Part shown: positions 15,885 to 22,163 of the stretch, piece by piece
Layout of the letters: every line of letters begins with the position of its first letter
How positions within the stretch are numbered: the stretch's first letter is position 1
Assembly (NCBI GenBank): GCA_018985225.1
Contig: JADGIF010000084.1
Location: forward strand, 1 to 22,163
DNA from: Amoeboradix gromovi
Lineage: Eukaryota; Sanchytriomycota; Sanchytriomycetes; Sanchytriales; Sanchytriaceae
Direction: 5' to 3'
Length of the DNA stretch: 22,163 bases
Notes under the pieces: generated by a model
Told to the model about the DNA's origin: nothing
Databases searched by the model: none
Seen by the model: the letters and a program-made list of their open reading frames with translations, nothing else
Position numbers and translations under genes: made by a program

Positions 15885-18032
15885 ATGTTCAAATCATTTG
15901 GGTTGAACGACGAGTTGCTGCGTGGTATTACTAAGTCCAACTACAAGCAACCAACTCCTATCCAAAGAAAAGTGATCCCATTTTTAATGAGCAAAACCAG
16001 TGTTGTAGCAATGAGTCGTACTGGATCTGGCAAAAGTGCCTCGTTTCTAATTCCTTTAATTCATCATTTAAGCAAACACTCTAATACATTTGGATGTAGA
16101 GCACTTGTGCTATCACCAACCAGAGAGCTATCCATCCAGCTGCATAGTCACTATCAAATTTTATCGAAATACACTGACCTACGGGCAATTTTACTAGTCG
16201 GAGGAGACTCTTTGGATGAGCAGTTTGGGGCATTCAGTAGTAACCCGGATGTCATATTTGCTACCCCAGGTAGGCTACTTCATATTCTTGTGGAGATGGA
16301 CCGGAAACTACCAGTAGAATTTCTAATCTACGACGAAGTTGATCGACTGTTTGAACAGGGATTTAGTGTGCAGTTGCACGAGATAAGTACACGTATTCCT
16401 AACAGCAGCAAACGTACAACAGGGTTTTTTAGCGCCACGCTGCCTAATAATGTTTTAGAATTCACTCAGTCTGTATGTGTTGATCCAATTCTAATAAAGT
16501 TAGACTCAGAGCATAAGCTTTCTCCCGAGTTGAATTTGGAGTTTTTTTACAGCATTCCAGAATACAAAGAAGCAGCATTACTTTACGTGTTAAGTGATAT
16601 TATTAAAGTGCCAACAGGTGTTCAGCAAGTTACTAAGATAACACAATTTGCGGGAGACAAGCAAACTATTATCTTTTGTGCTACTAAACATCATGTGGAA
16701 TATCTTTCACTGCTGCTCAAATCACATAACTATGCTGTAGCTCATTTATATGGAACACTAGACCAGTCTATTAGAAATATTCAAACTAGTAGATTTAGGC
16801 AAGCGCAATGCCCTATATTGATAACAACTGACATAGCCGCTAGAGGCATAGATATACCGATACTCCAATATGTTATCAACTATGAAATACCAATTCCAAA
16901 GATATTTATTCATCGAGTTGGAAGAGTAGCGAGAGCGGGAAGAAGCGGGGCTGCCTATACATTGGTCAGCAGAGATGATTTGCCGTATTTTTATGATCTT
17001 AATGAGACTTTAGGAAACACGATAGTTTATGGGGATATGGAAAAGCCCCAAATGAATGACATGCGTATTGGAGGATTTCCTAAATTTGCACTGGATAGGC
17101 TGGTGGAGTCAATTCAGCGACTTAAGGACCCTGCATTAGTAGCGTTAAAATCTTCAAAGAACCATTCGCAGTTAAAATACTCAAAATCTTTGCCAAAAGC
17201 CAGTGGTGATGCATATGTGTTTGGAAAAATATTTGTCAGCGATCACTTGAAAGTACACCTTAAACTACAAGACAAGCTCTACAATAAACCTCAGCAGGAT
17301 CTGGTTGCAAGTATATTTAAATATAGACCAAAAGAGACCATATTTGAGGTAGGCTTGAGGAAGAATAAATGTAACGATAAAAAACAGCTAGCCGTAAATT
17401 CAATCATAATGAGAGACAGAGTATTGAAATCTAAAAAAAATGTAGTTAAACCAAAAGCACAATTAGATAAGGTTCATGGTTTTGATGGAATATGCAATGA
17501 CTACAAGTGTGAGTATTATTTAGATTATAAGCAAGAAAAGTCAACAGATAGTATTGGATACTCGGTTATAAGAAATGCGCAAGACGTAGAAGACATCTCC
17601 TTGGCCTTGCCTGATGATGTAAGAATGCAATCAGGTATAAAACAGAAGTTGGGTAAAATGGTCTGGGATGCAAAGAAGAGAAAGTTTATAAAGATCGCGC
17701 TTGGAAAGAATAATCAAAAGTTGATTAAGACAGAAAGCGGCACAGTTTTACCTGCGTCTTATAAATCAGATAGATTTGATAAATGGAAGAAGAAAAATAA
17801 TGTGCATTTGCCAAGAGATGAAGAAGCGGAGCTAAAGCAATCGCATAACATGCACTGCTCTGCTAACACACTTGGCAAGAGTACAGAATTTAAGAGAAAG
17901 CATGGAAATAAAAAGCTCAACAGCTTTAAAGCAGGCGCTGGATTAAAGTCAGCAACAATGATAACAAAAGATAGAAAAGTTAAGGAAAAGTTAAAAATGA
18001 GAAATGGAAGAAAGCCGAAAGGAAGAAAATAG
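15885..18032 (+). CDS. DBP10: DEAD-box RNA helicase DBP10/DDX54 (60S ribosome biogenesis)
   Basis: Nucleolar ATP-dependent RNA helicase acting in large-subunit assembly. The frame is open from 15846 (GTG); the ATG at 15885 gives 715 residues and starts at the Q-motif region MFKSFGLNDELLRGI. Motifs in order: PTPIQ (23-27), Walker A SRTGSGKS (44-51), PTRELSIQ, TPGRL, DEVDRLFEQGF (DEVD in place of the usual DEAD of this family), FFSATLP, IIFCATKHHVEYLS, TTDIAARGIDIP and HRVGRVARAGRSG. The C-terminus has the DBP10 signature, IKTESGTVLPASYKSDRFDKW in two parts (TESGTVLPASYKSD, then FDKWKKK), and a strongly basic nucleolar-type tail ending RNGRKPKGRK. AT-rich codon use and no intron. It is the first of three consecutive plus-strand genes. 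No close AATAAA after the stop. Confidence 0.93.
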   Translation: MFKSFGLNDELLRGITKSNYKQPTPIQRKVIPFLMSKTSVVAMSRTGSGKSASFLIPLIHHLSKHSNTFGCRALVLSPTRELSIQLHSHYQILSKYTDLRAILLVGGDSLDEQFGAFSSNPDVIFATPGRLLHILVEMDRKLPVEFLIYDEVDRLFEQGFSVQLHEISTRIPNSSKRTTGFFSATLPNNVLEFTQSVCVDPILIKLDSEHKLSPELNLEFFYSIPEYKEAALLYVLSDIIKVPTGVQQVTKITQFAGDKQTIIFCATKHHVEYLSLLLKSHNYAVAHLYGTLDQSIRNIQTSRFRQAQCPILITTDIAARGIDIPILQYVINYEIPIPKIFIHRVGRVARAGRSGAAYTLVSRDDLPYFYDLNETLGNTIVYGDMEKPQMNDMRIGGFPKFALDRLVESIQRLKDPALVALKSSKNHSQLKYSKSLPKASGDAYVFGKIFVSDHLKVHLKLQDKLYNKPQQDLVASIFKYRPKETIFEVGLRKNKCNDKKQLAVNSIIMRDRVLKSKKNVVKPKAQLDKVHGFDGICNDYKCEYYLDYKQEKSTDSIGYSVIRNAQDVEDISLALPDDVRMQSGIKQKLGKMVWDAKKRKFIKIALGKNNQKLIKTESGTVLPASYKSDRFDKWKKKNNVHLPRDEEAELKQSHNMHCSANTLGKSTEFKRKHGNKKLNSFKAGAGLKSATMITKDRKVKEKLKMRNGRKPKGRK

Positions 18033-18472
18033 TAAATTCATGAAATTCTATTTGTGAGCAGTACCTCTTAACCTAAGATGTTTCTATGAGTCTGTGTACT
18101 TTTGTACCACCTTTAGATAGACAAAGCTGATTTCTAGAAATATAATACAATCACGGATTCTTCAATTAAAAACAGGTATACAGATAGAGCCATTATTCAT
18201 CTCAATCAACCGCTATTGCCACGTAATTTTGTGATGTCTCCATCAATGATTTTCAAACTGTATCCCATCCGTTATCCATTACAGAACGGTTAGAAAATTT
18301 ATAATCAGAATTATCTTATCAAGCAGGTAGCCAGAGCTAGGTAAAGTGTTAGATGCTTAAAGGAGTTGCTAGCTTCTCTTTTAAGGCGCTAGTGTCTTGA
18401 GAATTATGTTTGCAAACTAGCCAAATATTTCAATGCGTCTGTCATCAAGCAGTCGGAGAAATAGGATTGTAT
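18033..18472. other. Intergenic region, nothing recognised
   Basis: About 440 bp between the DBP10 stop and the MITE. AT-rich, with no open frame of note, no RNA gene signature, and no repeat shared with the rest of the window that I can see. Confidence 0.45.
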
Positions 18473-18698
18473 GGGACACTAAATATAAAAACTAGACCAA
18501 GTCGTCTTTAAAGGAGGTGCTCTATAAGGAGGAAATACTATTATTAATAAAAGTCCTTCTTCTTTCATTAATGTCATTCCCTAAGCAAAAGGTGCAACCA
18601 ATCTGATTAATTTAATTTAATTTACTAGTTAATACACACTTGAAATAATGCTTCAAACTGTTTCAGAAAGTTAGTCTGGTTTTTATATTTGATGTCCC
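18473..18698. mobile_element. 226-bp MITE with GTAT target duplication
   Basis: Left end GGGACACTAAATATAAAAAC then TAGACC (End1). The right end, read on the minus strand, is GGGACATCAAATATAAAAAC then CAGACTAACTTTCTG (End2). GTAT lies directly outside both ends (18469-18472 and 18699-18702). The inner left sequence (GGAGGTGCTCTATAAGGAGG, ACTATTATTAATAAAAGTCC) is related to the larger elements, but most of the interior is deleted and the End1 open frame has a stop. It lies 174 bp upstream of the CHY gene start. Confidence 0.85.
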
Positions 18699-18872
18699 GT
18701 ATGTTTAAATGGTCTAAAGTTTTGCTTTCTAAAGTTATAAAACATCGTATAAAGTTGTGTAGCCACGTATAAGAAACCAGCTTAGCAGTTAACTCAGAAT
18801 GGGCTTTTATGAAACAGTCTCGAAGGACCCACCCCGACATGAACTTGGAGTCATTTTCTCAAAGACTGTTTC

Positions 18873-20273
18873 ATGCCTCCGACATTAGACAGAGAGCGCC
18901 AGGTGCAACAGCTAAGACGGCGGTATGGAAACAATCTAATAGAGTTTGATTTAGAAGATGCAACTCTTTTGAACTTTACAATAGCTTGCTCAGACCCTGA
19001 GCATAATACCGAATCTCTTCAGGTGGCATTTAAGGTTCCTTTTGACTACTCAGCATCCTGCAATAAAATTGAAATGAAGATAGTTGAAAATAACATTGGA
19101 GATTTAGCAAAGAGCGAGTTAGAGAACCGTTTTAATTTGATCGAGCCTGGTCTAACATTGTTAGGATATACCAAGTGGATAGATAGGCAACTTCCATCTT
19201 TATTTGAAAAGAAGATTAAATTCATAACGCCCGATTCTAAAGTGTTTGAACCAAGAATGACTATATCTCAACCCATAAATTTTGGCGCAAATGAAAGTGA
19301 ATCTTGCATTCCAGATGCGTTGTCTGAATCGTCGTCTGCTACTTCTAACGAGAATGAATACCAAGGCGATAATTCAACTCAACATAGAGGAACCATGTTG
19401 TCATTTCCGGCAGTGGAGATGAAAAACATTGCGCTGTTTGACATATTGAATCTGTCTATTTTAGTTAAGTGCTCCAAGTGCAAGGCATCTATAAAATGTG
19501 AGAACATTTGCCCCAAATTTAGTTTAACACCAAACACTCCCACTGCAAACAAAAGATCAACATCTTGTGCCATTTGTGGCAATATGTGCCAAATTGTCTA
19601 CCGACCGACCTTTGGCTTACGTGGCCAGGGTAGATGTGGATACTTAGATTTTGTCAATGTATTAGCGTTTATAGATGTTCTGCCTAGTTCATATAGAATA
19701 CAATGCGAAGAATGTAGCTCCATTTTTATTATTAAGAGATGGTTTTACAGCACGTTATTCAAATCTAGATGTAGGGAATGTCACCGTGAGATGGAGTTAA
19801 ACTTACTGCATTTTTCCGTCCTAGTCATTGGTGCCTTGTCGTCCTCAAAGGATCTAGGAAGAGGCGTTACAATCTCTCAAAAGAGTCAAAGACTAAAAAA
19901 AGAAGAAGGTATAGTTTTTGGACAGCCCTTGCCTAAAAACGGGGCTTGTACACATTACAGTAAGTCTTTTAGATGGCTTAGGTTTCCATGTTGTGGCAGA
20001 GCTTATGCTTGCGATATATGTCATGATAAAAATGAGGACCACGGATGGTTGCATGCGCCTAAACAAATATGTGGATTTTGTTCCAACGAGCAAAACTCTA
20101 ACTTGAGCATATGCAAATCATGCAACAAAGAGATGACAAAATCTAATACAAGTGCATTTTGGGAAGGTGGCACAGGTACTAGAGATGTTACTAAAATGTC
20201 AAAGAAAGACAATAAAAAGTTTAAAGGACGTAGGAAAGTCAAATCAAATGCTGCAACTAAGAAAAACAAATAA
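18873..20273 (+). CDS. RWD-like plus CHY zinc-finger protein (fungal type)
   Basis: 466 residues. The N-terminus (about 5-115), REROVQQL-type helix RQVQQLRRRYGN then LNFTIACSDPEHNTESLQV, KVPFDYSA and LLGYTKWIDRQLPSLF, resembles the RWD-like part of fungal CHY proteins. A serine-rich acidic linker (140-175) leads to a middle region of Cys pairs (VKCSKCKASIKC at 199-209, CAICGNMC at 232-239, CEECSSIF, CRECHREM). The CHY zinc finger occupies about 358-420: CTHYSKSFRWLRFPCCGRAYACDICHD in pieces CTHYSKSFRWLRFPCCGR and ACDICHDKNEDH, then CGFCSNEQ and CKSCNKEM. FWEGGTGTRD and a Lys/Arg tail follow. In plants and animals CHY fingers occur in ubiquitin ligases with RING domains; none is present here, so the function is unknown. 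The ATG at 18873 fits the family N-terminus. AATAAA begins 37 nt after the stop. Confidence 0.85.
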   Translation: MPPTLDRERQVQQLRRRYGNNLIEFDLEDATLLNFTIACSDPEHNTESLQVAFKVPFDYSASCNKIEMKIVENNIGDLAKSELENRFNLIEPGLTLLGYTKWIDRQLPSLFEKKIKFITPDSKVFEPRMTISQPINFGANESESCIPDALSESSSATSNENEYQGDNSTQHRGTMLSFPAVEMKNIALFDILNLSILVKCSKCKASIKCENICPKFSLTPNTPTANKRSTSCAICGNMCQIVYRPTFGLRGQGRCGYLDFVNVLAFIDVLPSSYRIQCEECSSIFIIKRWFYSTLFKSRCRECHREMELNLLHFSVLVIGALSSSKDLGRGVTISQKSQRLKKEEGIVFGQPLPKNGACTHYSKSFRWLRFPCCGRAYACDICHDKNEDHGWLHAPKQICGFCSNEQNSNLSICKSCNKEMTKSNTSAFWEGGTGTRDVTKMSKKDNKKFKGRRKVKSNAATKKNK

Positions 20274-20342
20274 ACAAGGGTTGCTTTAACCACTGCATCC
20301 TGATATTGCAAATAAATTATTTCCTATTATAAGGAGGACACA

Positions 20343-20942
20343 ATGAAATTGCCAATTTTTAAAACTTTGCCAAATGTCTATGACCCTAGTGAAGATTCAT
20401 TCTTGCTTATGGATGCATTAGAGATCTTAAAAGATATTAATCCTGTGGTTGTTGTAGAGGTTTGCTGCGGTACAGGCACAGTGGGTACTTTTGCGAAATA
20501 TCTGTTTCCAAACTCCCACATAATTCTTAGTGATAAGTTTATAGATCCATGCGTCAACGCGAAAAATACACTCTTAAGAAATAACTTATTGGCTGATGTT
20601 GTTCAAATGAATCTTGCAGACAATTTTAGATTTGGCACCATTGATTTGTTAATATGCAATCCACCTTACGTGCCCAGTGAATCTGAGCTATCTGGAATAG
20701 ATGCGGCTTGGGCAGGCGGTTTGTACGGATGTACTGCAGTAACTGTCCCATTGCTACTTCAAATTAACCGGATATTATCGTCTCAAGGTCAGCTTTTGTT
20801 GTTGCTGTTAAAGGTTAATTTGAAGTATGATTTGTTAAGGCTATGCAATGAAAACAATCTTTCCTTCAGTTGCGTTATTGAAAGACAATGTGGAAGGGAG
20901 TTCTTATTTGTGTTTTCCATCAAAAAGCTGAACATCGCTTAA
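20343..20942 (+). CDS. MTQ2: eRF1 glutamine methyltransferase, HEMK2/MTQ2 family
   Basis: 199 residues, a usual size for the catalytic subunit (human HEMK2 is about 214). Class I SAM-dependent methyltransferase that methylates the GGQ glutamine of release factor eRF1; in other eukaryotes it works as a heterodimer with zinc protein TRM112. Motifs: VYDPSEDSFLLMDAL (substrate side, 12-26), SAM motif I VEVCCGTGTVG (38-48; GTG rather than GSG), acidic loop SDKF, the catalytic NPPYVPSESE (106-115) and the family marker GIDAAWAGGLYG. It lies 69 bp after the CHY gene on the same strand. It ends 15 bp before the stop of the convergent PP2C gene, so the two 3' ends must overlap in transcripts. The AGGAGG before the ATG is chance in a eukaryote. 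Confidence 0.92.
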   Translation: MKLPIFKTLPNVYDPSEDSFLLMDALEILKDINPVVVVEVCCGTGTVGTFAKYLFPNSHIILSDKFIDPCVNAKNTLLRNNLLADVVQMNLADNFRFGTIDLLICNPPYVPSESELSGIDAAWAGGLYGCTAVTVPLLLQINRILSSQGQLLLLLLKVNLKYDLLRLCNENNLSFSCVIERQCGREFLFVFSIKKLNIA

Positions 20943-20957
20943 TGTTAATGCATTTAT

Positions 20958-21908
20958 TTATTCTGCATTACCAAAGAATATGCATATACAAGTTACATTG
21001 TCTTCCTCCTTAATTTTTTGCAACTGCTTGACAGCATATGATATCAAATGCCGAACGCACTTCTCGGCTTGAATTGGCGGGGTTGTCTTTGTGTTTTCTA
21101 TCTGCTGCTCATCTTCCGCCATTCGTGAGAAATATCTACCACACACTTTTGCAACACCTTCTTTACTGATTGCATCCCACAACCCATCACTGGCAACAAC
21201 AATTGCAAAGTCGCAGGTCTCCTTAACGCTATTAAACACCCATTCGTTGTCCTTCTTGCTCCATGCATTAGACAGCTCTATTTTAAACTGTTGAATCGAT
21301 GGAATGGCAGTAACGCCAATAGATTCCGCGCATTCATCACCAAATGATCGAGTTACTGCTAACCCTGGATATGGTAGTGTAGATTTGAACACGCGCAAAG
21401 GGCCCTCTAAATTAATTAATAAACTACGTGGATCTGTTTTTTCAACCCTGCCACCTCTGTTTTCTATTCTAGCCTTTTCTTCCAGATCTTCGCAATTATG
21501 GTTTTTTGAAGCATAGCGAATCTCAAAATTAGACTCCGTCTTCTTGCATATAATCAAGGTCGAGTCGCCGACATATCCACACGTAACTACACCATTGTTG
21601 TTTACTAGAACTATAGAGCAGGTGGATCCACTCATATAACAGTCTATTTTACTTTGCCTTAGTTGTAGTTCCATGTGATGAAAGCAAGAAGAAACAAGCT
21701 GCTTGTCTGTCATATCTAATATTTTGTTTTCGCTATTTAGATATGCTTCAAGTGTTATTCTTAAAAATTCGGAAATATCACCGCCGTTACCTCCATGACC
21801 ATCCAGTATAGCGTAAATTGATTTGTCTTGAAGTTCTATTATAAGCATCCTGTCCTGCTGATATTCTCTACCGCCTTGGTTTGTTTTGGCTGAATAAACT
21901 TGGTACAT
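20958..21908 (-). CDS. PP2C-type protein phosphatase (PPM family)
   Basis: 316 residues, essentially a bare PP2C catalytic domain that dephosphorylates Ser/Thr using two Mn/Mg ions. Visible motifs: QGGREYQQDR (Asp19), AILDGHGG (Asp36, Gly37 metal site), SGSTCSIVLV, CGYVGDSTLI, LAVTRSFGDE, IVVASDGLWDAIS (metal Asp) and the final DNVTCICIFF (metal Asp). An acidic or Gln-rich insertion DEQQIENTKTTPPIQ lies before the last helix. All metal-binding Asp residues I can place are present, so it should be active. No membrane or targeting segment. The minus-strand stop TAA is part of AATAAA. Its 5' side is 50 bp from the end of a TIR element, so promoter sequence may be partly element-derived. Specific substrate unknown. 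Confidence 0.9.
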   Translation of the reverse strand: MYQVYSAKTNQGGREYQQDRMLIIELQDKSIYAILDGHGGNGGDISEFLRITLEAYLNSENKILDMTDKQLVSSCFHHMELQLRQSKIDCYMSGSTCSIVLVNNNGVVTCGYVGDSTLIICKKTESNFEIRYASKNHNCEDLEEKARIENRGGRVEKTDPRSLLINLEGPLRVFKSTLPYPGLAVTRSFGDECAESIGVTAIPSIQQFKIELSNAWSKKDNEWVFNSVKETCDFAIVVASDGLWDAISKEGVAKVCGRYFSRMAEDEQQIENTKTTPPIQAEKCVRHLISYAVKQLQKIKEEDNVTCICIFFGNAE

Positions 21909-21958
21909 TTTAAGATAAATATCTCGATTCGTTTCAACTTTTTAACATTAATGCAAAT

Positions 21959-22163
21959 GGGACACCAGTATAAAAACTAGACTAACTCGTTTTTAAAGAA
22001 GGTGCACCATACAGAGGAAATGCTATCATTAATAAAAGATCTTCTATTATACCAATTTTCTTTCATTGATTGTATTCCTCTTTTTAAAATAAAACTAGAA
22101 GACCCTGCATCTCGTTCAAATATATGAGGTCTTTGAGCATCTAAGCAAAGGGTGCATTTTCTT
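21959..22163 (+). mobile_element. TIR element, End1 side, truncated by window edge
   Basis: Starts GGGACACCAGTATAAAAACT then AGACTAACTCG. The following roughly 200 bp are nearly identical to the reverse complement of 10340-10543 (shared GATCTTCTATTA/GATCGTCTATTA, CCAATTTTCTTTCATT, CTAGAAGACCCTGCATCTCG). The far end is outside the window, so size and target duplication cannot be judged here. Confidence 0.75.
21977..22162 (-). CDS. Partial open frame of the edge TIR element (unidentified protein, C-terminus)
   Basis: At least 61 open codons plus stop, entering from beyond the window edge. Readable as KCTLCLDAQRPHIFERDAG, SSSFILKRGIQSMKENW and YNRRSFINDSISSV, ending KNELV with TAG inside the TIR. 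It is the same reading as 10213-10524, with a handful of substitutions and one in-frame codon difference (WCTFFKNELV versus FSTFKNELV). No domain is recognised. This copy might belong to an intact element, which the window cannot show. Confidence 0.5.
   Translation of the reverse strand, partial: RKCTLCLDAQRPHIFERDAGSSSFILKRGIQSMKENWYNRRSFINDSISSVWCTFFKNELV

Noticed and set aside
20331-20342. AAGGAGGACACA before the MTQ2 ATG, looking like a Shine-Dalgarno site
   Set aside because: All other evidence is eukaryotic (eRF1 methyltransferase, LTV1, introns), so this is coincidence.
1-22163. tRNA, rRNA, CRISPR array or telomeric repeat
   Set aside because: I scanned the intergenic stretches for tRNA T-loop-like sequence, regular spacer repeats and simple telomere units and saw none; a covariance-model search would be needed to exclude diverged small RNAs.

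Overview
The window reads as nuclear DNA from a compact, AT-rich eukaryotic genome, most likely a zoosporic early-diverging fungus or close relative (Rozella, aphelid or chytrid-like). Four points support this. The genes are typical eukaryotic genes (LTV1, a DBP10/DDX54 helicase, a PX-BAR sorting nexin, an eRF1 methyltransferase). The orotidine-5'-phosphate decarboxylase is monofunctional, as in fungal URA3. The CHY zinc-finger protein has the fungal-type RWD-CHY layout and basic tail. A DNAAF11/LRRC6 homologue implies motile cilia. The taxon is inference; no search was run.

Layout. 1-5000: DNAAF11 (+), a small C2-domain protein (-), a membrane-anchored polysaccharide pyruvyl transferase (+) and URA3-type OMPDC (+). 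5000-11110: an accessory stretch with Fanzor/TnpB remnants, an ACC-synthase-like aminotransferase (+), a repeat-rich segment, an intact 495-codon reverse-transcriptase-like gene (-) resembling the bacterial defence (Abi/DRT, 'unknown group') RTs, then a TIR element and more Fanzor debris. 11110-14540: LTV1 (-) and a SNX41/ATG20-like sorting nexin (-). 14540-15840: gene-poor DNA with a third Fanzor remnant. 15885-21908: DBP10/DDX54 (+), a 226-bp MITE, the CHY protein (+), MTQ2/HEMK2 (+) and a PP2C phosphatase (-), whose stop codon lies 15 bp from the MTQ2 stop. Another TIR element runs off the right edge.

Four signals stand out. (1) Two genes are interrupted by ultrashort GT-AG introns of 20 nt and 19 nt; removing them restores complete, family-typical C2 and PX-BAR proteins. 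(2) The reverse-transcriptase-like protein has recognisable motifs A, B and D, but motif C reads VVHD instead of YxDD. (3) A family of terminal-inverted-repeat elements (ends GGGACAC, 4-bp target duplications) is scattered through the window; one 83-bp copy sits at the start codon of DNAAF11 and creates a false upstream ATG, and two larger copies share an open frame whose stop codon lies inside the TIR. (4) Six of the genes have AATAAA overlapping or within 5 nt of the stop codon, suggesting very short 3' UTRs.

The conserved genes look like unlinked housekeeping functions (ribosome biogenesis, translation termination, pyrimidine synthesis, endosomal sorting, flagellar dynein assembly) packed together; there is no sign of operon-like co-function.
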